Source: Listeria valentina | GTDB lineage: Bacteria > Bacillota > Bacilli > Lactobacillales > Listeriaceae | NCBI RefSeq assembly: GCF_011800755.1 | Contig: NZ_JAATJW010000005.1 | Location: 28,059-92,058 of the forward strand | DNA length: 64,000 nt | Reading direction: 5' to 3' | In this document: piece by piece, positions 1 through 8,366 of the stretch | Layout of the letters: each line of letters starts with the position of its first letter | Position numbering within the stretch: position 1 is the first letter of the stretch | The notes under the pieces: model-generated | Database searches by the model: none | What the model saw: only the letters and a program-made list of their open reading frames with translations | Told to the model about the DNA's origin: nothing | Position numbers and translations under genes: made by a program

Positions 1-288
1 CCACAATTTGAAGCTGGAAAAGAACAGGTGGGTAAAAAAGGAATTATTCGTGATCCGAAAATTCATGAGGCAGTTGTGAATGAAATTTTAACGTTTGCTC
101 AAGGTATTGGCTATACGATTCGCGGTTTGGATTATTCGCCAATTACGGGCGGAGAAGGAAATATTGAATTTATTGCTCATTTAACTTGGACGGGAAATGA
201 AAATGAACCGGGAGAAAGCTTGCTTGTTTCGAATGCAGTTGAACAAGTTGTGCAAAAAGCTCACCTTGAACTTGATAAGAAGAAGTAA
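1..288 (+). CDS. tlyA: TlyA-family rRNA methyltransferase / hemolysin-like protein, C-terminal part
   Basis: The gene is cut by the left edge. The frame is open from base 1 (PQFEAGKEQVGKKG...) and ends at 286-288. The visible 95 residues match the C-terminus of the TlyA/FtsJ-like family: a QFEAGKE segment, a V-G-K-KG-I-RD segment, and a tail containing SPITGGEGNIEF and LLVSNAVEQVV. Family members join an N-terminal S4 RNA-binding domain to a Rossmann methyltransferase that 2'-O-methylates rRNA; those parts lie outside the window. It precedes argR and recN, the usual Bacillales neighbourhood. The GTG at 28 is internal, not the real start. A strong terminator follows at once. Confidence 0.85.
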   Translation, partial: PQFEAGKEQVGKKGIIRDPKIHEAVVNEILTFAQGIGYTIRGLDYSPITGGEGNIEFIAHLTWTGNENEPGESLLVSNAVEQVVQKAHLELDKKK

Positions 289-326
289 AAAATGGAGACC
301 ACTCGTTGAGTGTGTCTCCATTTTTT
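289..326 (+). terminator. Rho-independent terminator of tlyA
   Basis: A long stem (ATGGAGAC-CACTC / GAGTG-TGTCTCCAT with loop GTT) ends in a T run. It begins directly after the tlyA stop, so argR is a new transcription unit. Confidence 0.85.
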
Positions 327-375
327 AGTGGAATTTGGGAAAGTAAGTGGATTCTATAAATTTTAGAAGCTATTT

Positions 376-405
376 TTGATTTTCATGTATCAACATGAAT
401 AAAAT
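376..405 (+). promoter_or_regulatory. Possible argR promoter
   Basis: TTGATT (376-381) and TAAAAT (400-405) are separated by 18 bp in the 217-bp gap before argR. ArgR usually autoregulates, and the AT-rich stretch TGAATAAAATATCTTTGCAT (395-414) is loosely like an ARG box, but the match is weak. The rest of the gap shows nothing clear. Confidence 0.3.
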
Positions 406-505
406 ATCTTTGCATTTTAAAAAACTAATTAGCGTTAAATTCGTGACTTTATGCGTTTTTTTCGATAAGATGGAGTTAGAAAAAATTTCGTGAGGTGAAA
501 AAATT

Positions 506-955
506 ATGAATAAAGGGCATCGTCATATTATTATTCGTGAGCTCGTTACTTCGAATGAGATCGACACGCAAGAAGAACTCGTTGATTTACTTCAAGAACG
601 TGGAGTAAAAGTTACACAAGCTACGATTTCGCGTGATATTAAAGAACTTCATTTGGTCAAAGTCCCAACGCAAAATGGAACTTACAAATACAGTTTGCCT
701 GCAGATAACAAATTCAATCCGCAGCAAAAGCTTAAACGTGCTTTAGTAGATTGCTTTATTAGCGTAGATACTGTGCAATTTATCTTGATCTTAAAAGTGA
801 TGCCGGGAAACGGAAATGCGATCGGTGCTCTGCTTGATAATTTAAACTGGCCAGAAAAAGCTGGTACACTTTGCGGAGACGATACGTGTCTAATTATTTG
901 TCGCTCGGATACTGAAGCCAAGAGAGTGGCAGAACGATTAGTTGAAATGCTTTAA
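506..955 (+). CDS. argR: Arginine repressor ArgR/AhrC
   Basis: 149 aa, the usual family length. It represses arginine biosynthesis and activates catabolism when bound to arginine, acting as a hexamer on ARG boxes. The N-terminal winged helix carries the recognition segment [18 protein letters not shown] (about residues 37-54). The C-terminal oligomerisation and arginine-binding domain carries the hallmark [15 protein letters not shown] (about 120-134), with the GDDT aspartates that contact arginine. The ATG at 506 has a GTGAGGTG ribosome site 8 bases upstream. Its stop is followed by recN at a short distance, as in other Bacillales, so the two are probably cotranscribed. Confidence 0.96.
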   Translation: MNKGHRHIIIRELVTSNEIDTQEELVDLLQERGVKVTQATISRDIKELHLVKVPTQNGTYKYSLPADNKFNPQQKLKRALVDCFISVDTVQFILILKVMPGNGNAIGALLDNLNWPEKAGTLCGDDTCLIICRSDTEAKRVAERLVEML

Positions 956-972
956 TGGAAGGTGAGGAAGGG

Positions 973-2664
973 ATGTTACAAGAGTTAACCATTCATAATT
1001 TTGCGATCATCGAGTCCCTCTCCCTTTCTTTTGAGGAAGGGATGACCGTTTTAACTGGGGAAACAGGTGCAGGAAAGTCGATCATTATTGATGCGCTTGG
1101 TCTTTTAGTTGGCGGAAGAGGATCTAGCCAGTTGATTCGCCATGGCGAAGATAAACTTTCGCTTGAAGGCTTATTTCAGCTTTCCAATGAAAATCAAGCG
1201 CTTGAATCGTTGCTTTCCGAAAGTGGCATTGATTTTTCTGATGGCATGGTAGTGCTTGAACGAACGGTTTTTAAATCTGGTAAGAACATCTGTCGCGTTA
1301 ATGGGAAACTGGTTACAACGGGTTTATTACGTGATGTCGGCGCAAAATTATTAGATATTCATACGCAACACGAGCATCAAGAACTTATGCAAGATGAGTT
1401 TCACTTAAGTTTACTTGACCGGTTTGCTGGTCAAACGCTAGCAAAATCAGTTCAGGCATATCAAATAACCTTTGCGAAATACAAACAAGCTGAAAAGGAA
1501 TTCCACCATTTTACACAAAACGAACGTGAACTCGCACAACGCCTTGATATGTTGCGATTCCAAGAGCAAGAGATTGCTGCAGCCAATCTGGAAAGTGGTG
1601 AGGAGGAAAGACTAGCTGAGCAAAAAAATCGGTTAGTCAACTTTGAAAAGCTTTCTGAAAGTTTGAGTGCTGCTTACAATGCTTTAACGGGAGAACCAGG
1701 GGGATTGACCTTTACAGGTGAAGCCATGCGTGAACTAGAAGCGGCAAGCTCAGTTACAAGTGATTATCGTACGCTTGAAGAAAACGTTGCTTCTAGTTAT
1801 TATCAACTGGAAGATGCTGTTTCAGAAATTCGTCAAGCACTGGATCAGTTAGAATTCCAGCCAGATGAACTGAATGAAATTGAAAATCGATTGGCTGAAC
1901 TGAGTCAGTTAAAACGAAAATACGGGAAGACGATAGACGATATCATTCAATATTATGAAGAAATTACAGCGGAAATTGATCAACTTGAAAATAGTGAACA
2001 AAGCGTTGGAAAACTGGAAGAAAAAGTGGAACAATGGAAAGCAAAAACAAAAGAACAAGCGGAATCCTTAACGAAAATTCGCCATAAAGCAGCTGGAAAA
2101 CTAGAAAAACAAATTAAGCAAGAACTCAATCAGTTGTATATGGAAAAGGCCGTTTTTGAAGTACATTTTACAAAGTCTAGAGAGTTTCAGGAAACAGGAC
2201 AGGATGAAGTGGTATTTTACATTTCAACCAATCCAGGTGAACCGGCAAAACCGCTGTCCAAAGTAGCATCGGGCGGTGAACTTTCTCGAATGATGCTAGC
2301 GCTTAAGACGATTTTTTCAAGGCATCAAGGCATCACATCGATTATTTTTGATGAAGTGGACACTGGCGTAAGTGGACGCGTAGCACAAGCGATTGCGGAA
2401 AAAATCTATGCAGTTTCTGTAGGATCACAGGTTCTTTGTATTTCTCATTTGCCACAAGTAGCTGCCATGGCAGATCACCATTTTTATATTACGAAACAAG
2501 TTCAAAACAATCGGACTATCACACACGTAGAAAAAATCACTGGTAAAGAAAAAGTGCTTGAAATTGGTCGAATGATTGCGGGAACAGAAATTACTGAACT
2601 TGCTAAGCAGCATGCGGAAGAAATGATTGAGCAAGCAAATGCTATCAAGAAAATCAGTGAATAA
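973..2664 (+). CDS. recN: DNA repair protein RecN (SMC-like ATPase)
   Basis: About 563 aa. RecN is an early responder at double-strand breaks that holds DNA ends together before RecA loading. The Walker A GETGAGKS is at residues 29-36, a long coiled-coil middle spans roughly 150-380, the ABC signature ASGGELSRMM is near 432, and Walker B/D-loop IIFDEVDTGVSG is near 457. An upstream ATG at 955 overlaps the argR stop by one base, but the ATG at 973 has an AGGTGAGG ribosome site at proper spacing and gives the family N-terminus MLQELTIHNFAII. It is likely in the argR transcript. No LexA box is evident in front of it. Confidence 0.95.
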   Translation: MLQELTIHNFAIIESLSLSFEEGMTVLTGETGAGKSIIIDALGLLVGGRGSSQLIRHGEDKLSLEGLFQLSNENQALESLLSESGIDFSDGMVVLERTVFKSGKNICRVNGKLVTTGLLRDVGAKLLDIHTQHEHQELMQDEFHLSLLDRFAGQTLAKSVQAYQITFAKYKQAEKEFHHFTQNERELAQRLDMLRFQEQEIAAANLESGEEERLAEQKNRLVNFEKLSESLSAAYNALTGEPGGLTFTGEAMRELEAASSVTSDYRTLEENVASSYYQLEDAVSEIRQALDQLEFQPDELNEIENRLAELSQLKRKYGKTIDDIIQYYEEITAEIDQLENSEQSVGKLEEKVEQWKAKTKEQAESLTKIRHKAAGKLEKQIKQELNQLYMEKAVFEVHFTKSREFQETGQDEVVFYISTNPGEPAKPLSKVASGGELSRMMLALKTIFSRHQGITSIIFDEVDTGVSGRVAQAIAEKIYAVSVGSQVLCISHLPQVAAMADHHFYITKQVQNNRTITHVEKITGKEKVLEIGRMIAGTEITELAKQHAEEMIEQANAIKKISE

Positions 2665-2675
2665 AATAAAACGGC

Positions 2676-2704
2676 TTGCATGTGGAAGAGTTTTTGTTTA
2701 AAAT
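2676..2704 (+). promoter_or_regulatory. Promoter for ptb (bkd cluster)
   Basis: TTGCAT (2676-2681) and TAAAAT (2699-2704) are spaced by exactly 17 bp just after recN. This is a good sigma-A-type promoter starting the branched-chain acyl-CoA gene cluster. No -24/-12 sigma-54 element was seen, unlike the SigL-controlled bkd operon of Bacillus subtilis. Confidence 0.6.
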
Positions 2705-2791
2705 GAAAAGGTAGTTTTTAACACCAGGTCATAAAAACAGATGCTAATTCCTAGCAAGCCCTTTTTGTGTAAAATCAAAGGGGGAAAGATT

Positions 2792-3652
2792 TTGGAAAAA
2801 GAGTCGGTTTTAAAAACGAGTTTCGCCAAAAAACGAATTTATGCAGTAGCAGGAGCAAGCGATCCTGTAATTAAGCAAACGGTTGACTTAGCTCTGCAAA
2901 ACGATTTAGGAGAATTCCTTTTATTTGGACCTGGAGAGCTTATCTATGACGAGCAAAAAGTAAAAGTTATTCCAGCTAGTTCAGATGAAGAAGCAGCTAA
3001 ACTGGCTGTTCAAGCAGTTAGAGCTGGAGAAGCCGATGTGCTTGTAAAAGGCTTTGTGCCGACTGCAACCGTACTTCGTGCTGTTCTTCAAAGAGAAACG
3101 GGTTTACGAACAGATAAATTGTTATCTCAAATCGCCATGTTTGAACTGCCGAGTTATTCGAAACCACTTTTTATCACAGACTGCGCGATGAATATTGCCC
3201 CAACACTAGAAGAAAAGAAACAAATTACACTAAATGCAATTGATGCAGTTCGTAAATTTGGCGTTTCTGAACCTAAAGTCGTTTTTTTAAGTGCGGTTGA
3301 ACAAGTGACCGAAAAGATGCCTTCAACCGTTGATGCTGCGTCACTAGTTGACTTTGTAAACCAAACTTATCCGGAACTCGAAGTGGCAGGGCCGCTTGCA
3401 TTTGATGCCGCGATTTCGAAGGAAGCCGCTTTACATAAAGGCATCGAAAATGCTGCAGCAGGAGATGCTGACTTAATCGTTGTGCCCAACATCGAAACTG
3501 GAAATGCTCTTTATAAGGCGCTTGTTTATTTTGGGAATGCTCATGTTGCAAGTTCTGTTATTGGTGCTAAAGCGCCCGTAGTGATTTCTTCACGAAGTGA
3601 TTCCGCTGAAAACAAATTGCTTTCGTTTTTGTTAACTGGCAGAATGGTCTGA
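2792..3652 (+). CDS. ptb: Phosphate butyryl/branched-chain acyl transferase
   Basis: About 286 aa from a TTG start. It interconverts branched acyl-CoA (isobutyryl-, isovaleryl-, 2-methylbutyryl-CoA) with the acyl phosphate and works with the kinase encoded next. It has the phosphate acetyl/butyryl transferase fold, with segments ADVLVKGFVPTATVLRAVL, MFELPSYSKPLFITDCAMNIAPT and VIGAKAPVVISSRSDSAENKLLS near the C-terminus, where the SR-S-D motif is typical of the acyl-phosphate site. The frame is open from 2741, but the TTG at 2792 sits 7 bases after GGGGG and gives the family-like N-terminus. It is the first gene of the bkd cluster. Confidence 0.92.
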   Translation: MEKESVLKTSFAKKRIYAVAGASDPVIKQTVDLALQNDLGEFLLFGPGELIYDEQKVKVIPASSDEEAAKLAVQAVRAGEADVLVKGFVPTATVLRAVLQRETGLRTDKLLSQIAMFELPSYSKPLFITDCAMNIAPTLEEKKQITLNAIDAVRKFGVSEPKVVFLSAVEQVTEKMPSTVDAASLVDFVNQTYPELEVAGPLAFDAAISKEAALHKGIENAAAGDADLIVVPNIETGNALYKALVYFGNAHVASSVIGAKAPVVISSRSDSAENKLLSFLLTGRMV

Positions 3653-3671
3653 ATATGATAAACAAATGTGA

Positions 3672-3695
3672 ATAAAGCGTTTTCTTTATTTTTGA
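3672..3695 (+). terminator. Weak hairpin after ptb
   Basis: AATAAAG-cgtttt-CTTTATT is followed by TTT. The stem is A/T-rich and short, so it may only attenuate transcription between ptb and buk. Confidence 0.35.
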
Positions 3696-3706
3696 AGCAA
3701 AGCCTT

Positions 3707-3782
3707 TTTTTCTTCCAAATCCCCATGTTACAATAGTGCTGAATAGACTGACAACATCAATCAAATTTCACAAATTCGATTG
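3707..3782 (+). promoter_or_regulatory. Possible internal promoter and operator ahead of buk
   Basis: TACAAT (3729-3734) is a fair -10 with a poor -35 (TTTTTC, 16 bp). Downstream of it lies an inverted repeat with 11-bp arms (CAATCAAATTT at 3758-3768 and AAATTCGATTG at 3772-3782) around CAC, with one mismatch. Its place in the 5' leader suits a repressor site or an mRNA hairpin. No known regulator's consensus was recognised. Confidence 0.35.
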
Positions 3783-3820
3783 ATTCTGAGGACTCACCTA
3801 AAAAACGAAGGGGGTATAAC

Positions 3821-4888
3821 ATGAGCCACACAGTTTTAGCTATCAATCCTGGTTCTACTTCGACTAAGATTGCGGTTTATGATGGAGAAGAACTTCGCTT
3901 TGAAGAGGAAATGCGTCACTCCTATGAAAAACTGAAACAGTTTGAAAGTATCCTAAGTCAATTGGAGTTTCGTAAAAGTAAGATTCTTGACAGGCTAAAT
4001 GCGCGAGATTTTGATCTTAATGAGTTAGATGCCGTTGTCGGTCGAGGTGGTTTACTTAGACCGTTAAAGGGAGGTACTTATGAAGTAAGCGATCAAATGG
4101 TGAAGGATTTACAGATTGGTATTTCGGGTCAGCATGCTAGTAATTTAGGTGGATTAATAGCGAAAGAATTAAGCGATTCACTTGGTAAAAAAGCTTATAT
4201 TGTTGATCCTGTTGTCGTAGATGAATTGATTCCAGTATCCCGAATTTCTGGACATAAAGACTATGAACGCATTAGCATTTTTCATGCGCTCAACCATAAA
4301 GCAACGGCTCGTAAAGTCGCACGCGAGCTTTCGACGACTTATGAAGAGAGTCGCTTTGTCATCGCTCACTTGGGCGGAGGCATTTCTGTTGCAGCTCACA
4401 TGAACGGAGAAGCGATTGATGTGAATAATGCCCTTGGTGGTGAAGGACCTTTTAGCCCAGAACGCTCCGGCACACTTCCTTTATCTACTTTTCTTGAATC
4501 GTGTTTTCAAGAAGGCATGACGAAAGAAAAGTTGGAAAAACAATTGATTGGGGAAGGCGGTATGGTTTCTTATTTTGGAACCAATAACATGCTTGCGATT
4601 GAAGAGCGAATTGAAGCGCAGGATGAAGAAGCGGAACTTATTTTTAAAGCCATGGCCTATCAAGTTGCAAAAGAAATAGCAGCGGTCTCTATCCATTTCA
4701 AAGGGGATCTGGATGCGATTATTTTAACGGGTGGGCTTGCGAAAAGTACGAGATTTACGCAGCAAGTCTCAGAACTCGTTTCTTGGATCGGTAAGGTGAT
4801 CATCTCACCAGGAGAAGATGAATTACTCGCGTTAAATGAAGGCACTCAGCGGGTTCTTGCGAAAGAAGAAACAGCGAAAGTCTATTAA
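3821..4888 (+). CDS. buk: Butyrate kinase (branched-chain fatty acid kinase)
   Basis: 355 aa. This ASKHA-family kinase phosphorylates short or branched carboxylic acids with ATP; with Ptb it makes branched acyl-CoA from free acids, or ATP in the reverse direction. The N-terminal phosphate-binding loop INPGSTSTK spans residues 8-16. FVIAHLGGGISVAAHMNG and LTGGLAKS are the later acetokinase-family motifs. The ATG follows GAAGGGGG closely. Its upstream gap of 168 bp holds its own promoter-like and palindromic elements. lpd follows after 14 bp with its own AAGGAGG, so buk, lpd and the bkd genes look like one operon. Confidence 0.95.
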   Translation: MSHTVLAINPGSTSTKIAVYDGEELRFEEEMRHSYEKLKQFESILSQLEFRKSKILDRLNARDFDLNELDAVVGRGGLLRPLKGGTYEVSDQMVKDLQIGISGQHASNLGGLIAKELSDSLGKKAYIVDPVVVDELIPVSRISGHKDYERISIFHALNHKATARKVARELSTTYEESRFVIAHLGGGISVAAHMNGEAIDVNNALGGEGPFSPERSGTLPLSTFLESCFQEGMTKEKLEKQLIGEGGMVSYFGTNNMLAIEERIEAQDEEAELIFKAMAYQVAKEIAAVSIHFKGDLDAIILTGGLAKSTRFTQQVSELVSWIGKVIISPGEDELLALNEGTQRVLAKEETAKVY

Positions 4889-4902
4889 AAGGAGGAACAA
4901 GA

Positions 4903-6330
4903 ATGGCAAAAGAATATGATGTGGTCGTTTTAGGTGGCGGAACAGGAGGATATGTAGCAGCAATTGAAGCAGCTAAAAAAGGTCTTAGTGTAGCTGTTGT
5001 TGAGAAGGACCGTCTAGGCGGTACTTGTTTACACCGTGGTTGTATCCCAAGTAAAGCGTTACTTCGCTCTGCTGAAGTTTTTCAAACGGTAAAAAGAGCA
5101 GAAGAGTTTGGTGTCGCAGTCGAAGGAAATGCATCTGTTAATTTCCTCAAAGCGATTGAACGCAAAAATCAAATTGTCGATCAGTTAACGAATGGGATTC
5201 ATCAGTTGTTTAAAAAAGGAAAAATTGATCTTTATGAAGGAACTGGAACTATTCTTGGACCTTCCATTTTTTCGCCAACTGCGGGGACGATTTCGATTGA
5301 ATTTAATGATGGCTCTGAAAACGAAATGATTATACCTAAAAACTTGATTATTGCAACGGGTTCAAGACCACGTTCTTTAAAAGGACTAGAGCTAGACGAA
5401 AAAGATGTCTTTTCTTCTGACGGAGCCTTACAAATGGAAGAATTGCCTAAGTCGATTTTGATTGTTGGTGGCGGCGTAATCGGTATGGAATGGGCATCGA
5501 TGTTACATGACTTTGGCGTAGATGTAACGGTTCTTGAATATGCGGATCGAATTGTTCCAACTGAAGATCAAGAAATTTCAAAAGAGCTTACACGTCTCTT
5601 TAAGAAAAAGAAAATCAAGATGGTAACAAGTGCTGAGGTTCAACCGGATTCGCTTGTTAAACAAGATGGTTCCGTTACGATTGAAGCTATTGTGAAAGGT
5701 GAGACGCAAAGCTTTACGGCTGAGAAGATGCTTGTTTCAGTAGGTCGAGCTGCTAATGTGGAAAATATCGGATTAGAAAATACAGATATCGTTGTTGAAC
5801 GTGGCTTCATTCAAGTCAATGAACGATTCCAAACAAAAGAAAGTCATATTTTTGCAATTGGAGACTGCATTCCAACTATGCAACTAGCGCATGTTGCGAT
5901 GCACGAAGGCATTATTGCAGCAAGCTATATTGCTGGAGAAGCGGTTGAAGAGCTAGATTATGACCTTGTACCGCGCTGTATTTACACTTCCCCTGAAATT
6001 GCTAGTGTTGGGATTAGTGAGGAAACGGCAAAAGAACGCGGCTATGAAGTGAAAAAAGGAAAATTCTTCTTCCGTGGAATCGGAAAGGCACTTGTATTTG
6101 GCGAATCCGACGGCTTTATTAAAGTGATTGCTGATAAAAAAACGGATGACTTACTCGGCGTTTCCATGATTGGCCCGCATGTAACTGACATGATTAGTGA
6201 AGCAGCACTTGCTCAGGTGTTAAACGCTACACCATGGGAAATCGGGGAAACGATTCACCCGCACCCAACGCTTTCGGAAGCATTTGGTGAAGCAGCACTT
6301 GCTGTCGATGGCAATCAAATTCATGGCTAA
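4903..6330 (+). CDS. lpd: Dihydrolipoamide dehydrogenase (E3) of the branched-chain 2-oxoacid dehydrogenase
   Basis: 475 aa. This FAD flavoprotein reoxidises the lipoyl group of the E2 subunit and passes electrons to NAD+. The FAD loop GGGTGG is at residues 11-16. The redox-active pair is C42/C47 in GGTCLHRGCIPSK. The NAD-binding IVGGGVIGMEWA starts near 187, FAIGDC is the second FAD motif, and the catalytic His-Glu pair is in HPHPTLSEAFGE near 452. It sits between buk and the E1/E2 genes, which assigns it to the BCKDH complex rather than to pyruvate dehydrogenase. Confidence 0.95.
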   Translation: MAKEYDVVVLGGGTGGYVAAIEAAKKGLSVAVVEKDRLGGTCLHRGCIPSKALLRSAEVFQTVKRAEEFGVAVEGNASVNFLKAIERKNQIVDQLTNGIHQLFKKGKIDLYEGTGTILGPSIFSPTAGTISIEFNDGSENEMIIPKNLIIATGSRPRSLKGLELDEKDVFSSDGALQMEELPKSILIVGGGVIGMEWASMLHDFGVDVTVLEYADRIVPTEDQEISKELTRLFKKKKIKMVTSAEVQPDSLVKQDGSVTIEAIVKGETQSFTAEKMLVSVGRAANVENIGLENTDIVVERGFIQVNERFQTKESHIFAIGDCIPTMQLAHVAMHEGIIAASYIAGEAVEELDYDLVPRCIYTSPEIASVGISEETAKERGYEVKKGKFFFRGIGKALVFGESDGFIKVIADKKTDDLLGVSMIGPHVTDMISEAALAQVLNATPWEIGETIHPHPTLSEAFGEAALAVDGNQIHG

Positions 6331-6363
6331 AAAATGAACTTGGAAAGTATAGGAGGAACGATA

Positions 6364-7362
6364 ATGGCTTTAAAAGATACGGGTTTGTCAAAAGAAAAAT
6401 TATATGAAATGTTTCGAACGACTTTACTCGCAAGAAGACTGGATGAACGAATTTGGCTTTTAAATCGTTCGGGGAAAATCCCGTTCACGATTTCTGGACA
6501 AGGGCAAGAAATTGCGCAAATTGGTGCAGCTTACGCGTTTGATTTGGATAAGGATTATTGTCTACCTTATTATCGTGATTTGGCAGTTGTGCTTGCTTTT
6601 GGAATGACGGCACAAGATATCATGCTTTCCGCATTTGCGAAAGCTGAAGATCCAAACTCGGGTGGTAGACAAATGCCTTCTCACTTTGGACAAAAGAAAA
6701 ATCGAATTGTGACACAAAGTTCACCGGTTACAACTCAGTTCCCGCATGCTGCCGGAATTGGACTAGCCGCTCAGATGGCAGGCGATGATATTGTAGCTTA
6801 TACATCGACGGGGGAAGGTTCTTCTAACCAAGGAGATTTCCATGAAGGAATTAACTTTGCAAGTGTTCATAAATTGCCTGTTGTGTACGTGATCCACAAT
6901 AACAAATATGCGATTAGTGTCCCTGCCGAAAAACAATACGCTGCAGAAAAATTGTCAGACAGGGCGCTAGGTTACGGAATTCCTGGCGTGCGCGTAGACG
7001 GGAACAACATGTCGGAAGTCTATCTTGCTTTTAAAGAAGCAGCGGACCGTGCAAGAAAGGGAGAAGGGCCAACGCTAATTGAGACGGTTTCTTACCGGTT
7101 TACGCCGCACTCCTCAGATGATGATGACCGCTCTTACCGAACTCGTGAAGAAGTGGAAAGTGCCAAAGCAAATGATCCGTTAACGATTTTCAAAAACGAG
7201 CTGCTTGAAGAAGGCTTTTTAACGGAAGCGGATGTGGAAACACTTGAAAAAGAAATCACAAAAGAAGTGAATGAAGCGACTGAGTATGCGGAAAATGCGC
7301 CTTACTCGGAGCCAGAATCAGCACTTCGCTTTGTGTATGAAGAACATACGGGGGAGGAATAA
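6364..7362 (+). CDS. bkdAA: Branched-chain 2-oxoacid dehydrogenase E1 alpha
   Basis: About 332 aa. This is the thiamine-diphosphate-dependent decarboxylase alpha chain, pairing with the next gene product to decarboxylate 2-oxo acids from Leu, Ile and Val. The TPP/Mg motif is TGEGSSNQGDFHEGINFASVHKLPVVYVIHNN, starting near residue 149 (GEGS...NN pattern). The C-terminal YRFTPHSSDDDDRSYRT is the phosphorylation-loop region typical of E1 alpha. The open frame starts at 6334, but the ATG at 6364 follows AGGAGG at 8-9 bases. Four bases separate it from bkdAB. Confidence 0.94.
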   Translation: MALKDTGLSKEKLYEMFRTTLLARRLDERIWLLNRSGKIPFTISGQGQEIAQIGAAYAFDLDKDYCLPYYRDLAVVLAFGMTAQDIMLSAFAKAEDPNSGGRQMPSHFGQKKNRIVTQSSPVTTQFPHAAGIGLAAQMAGDDIVAYTSTGEGSSNQGDFHEGINFASVHKLPVVYVIHNNKYAISVPAEKQYAAEKLSDRALGYGIPGVRVDGNNMSEVYLAFKEAADRARKGEGPTLIETVSYRFTPHSSDDDDRSYRTREEVESAKANDPLTIFKNELLEEGFLTEADVETLEKEITKEVNEATEYAENAPYSEPESALRFVYEEHTGEE

Positions 7363-7365
7363 AGG

Positions 7366-8349
7366 ATGCCAGTCATTTCATATATTGATGCCATTACGAT
7401 GGCACTTCGTGAAGAAATGGAACGCGATGAAAAAGTGTTCATTTTAGGAGAAGATGTCGGAAAAAAAGGTGGCGTATTTAAAGCAACTACTGGATTGTAC
7501 GATCAATTTGGTGAAAAGCGAGTGATTGATACACCACTTGCTGAATCAGCTATCGCGGGTGTTGGAATCGGAGCAGCCATGTACGGCTATCGTCCAGTTG
7601 CAGAAATGCAGTTTGCCGATTTTATCATGCCAGCTGTCAACCAAATCATTTCAGAAGCAGCTCGAATTCGTTACCGTTCGAATAATGATTGGAGTGTTCC
7701 GATGGTAATCCGTGCTCCATTTGGCGGCGGCGTTCACGGCGCACTTTATCACTCACAGTCTGTTGAAAAAGTCTTTTTCGGGCAACCTGGACTTAAAATC
7801 GTGATCCCATCGAACCCGTATGATGCGAAAGGCTTGTTAAAAGCGGCAATTCGCGATAACGATCCGGTTTTATTTTTTGAACATAAAAGAGCTTATCGGT
7901 TGCTAAAAGGGGAAGTCCCGGAAACGGATTATACGGTACCAATCGGAAAGGCTAATGTGGTACGTGAAGGTAGCGATATCACGGTAATTACTTATGGCCT
8001 TGCGGTCGAGTTTGCTCAACAAGCGGCAGAACGACTTGCAAGCGATGGCTACGAAGCGCACATCCTTGATTTGCGGACAATTTACCCACTCGATCAAGAA
8101 GCTATTATCGAAGCGGCTCAAAAAACTGGGAAAGTACTCCTCGTTACAGAAGATAACTTACAAGGAAGCATCATCGGAGAAGTTTCTGCGATTATTGCAG
8201 AAAACTGCTTGTTCGATCTCGATGCGCCTATTATGCGCTTAGCAGGCCCGGATTCTCCTGCGATGCCGTTTTCACCGACGATGGAGAAATTTTTCATGAT
8301 TAATCCGGATAAAGTACTGGAAAAAATGCGTGAGCTAGCTGAATTCTAA
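7366..8349 (+). CDS. bkdAB: Branched-chain 2-oxoacid dehydrogenase E1 beta
   Basis: 327 aa, normal for E1 beta. It completes the alpha2beta2 E1 enzyme. Family segments are clear: FILGEDVGKKGGVFKAT near the N-terminus with the TPP-contacting glutamate, TPLAESAIAGVGIGAAMYGYRPVAEMQFADF, and the C-terminal transketolase-like domain with DLRTIYPLD. Four bases separate it from bkdAA and 17 from bkdB, so translation is closely coupled. The complex supplies branched acyl-CoA primers for FabH, hence the anteiso-rich membranes typical of Listeria. Confidence 0.95.
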   Translation: MPVISYIDAITMALREEMERDEKVFILGEDVGKKGGVFKATTGLYDQFGEKRVIDTPLAESAIAGVGIGAAMYGYRPVAEMQFADFIMPAVNQIISEAARIRYRSNNDWSVPMVIRAPFGGGVHGALYHSQSVEKVFFGQPGLKIVIPSNPYDAKGLLKAAIRDNDPVLFFEHKRAYRLLKGEVPETDYTVPIGKANVVREGSDITVITYGLAVEFAQQAAERLASDGYEAHILDLRTIYPLDQEAIIEAAQKTGKVLLVTEDNLQGSIIGEVSAIIAENCLFDLDAPIMRLAGPDSPAMPFSPTMEKFFMINPDKVLEKMRELAEF

Positions 8350-8366
8350 TGAAGGAGTGAACGAAT

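Noticed and set aside
3810..3820. Sigma-B -10 (GGGTAT) before buk
   Set aside because: The GGGGGTAT string is part of the ribosome site and no GTTT -35 lies at the right distance.
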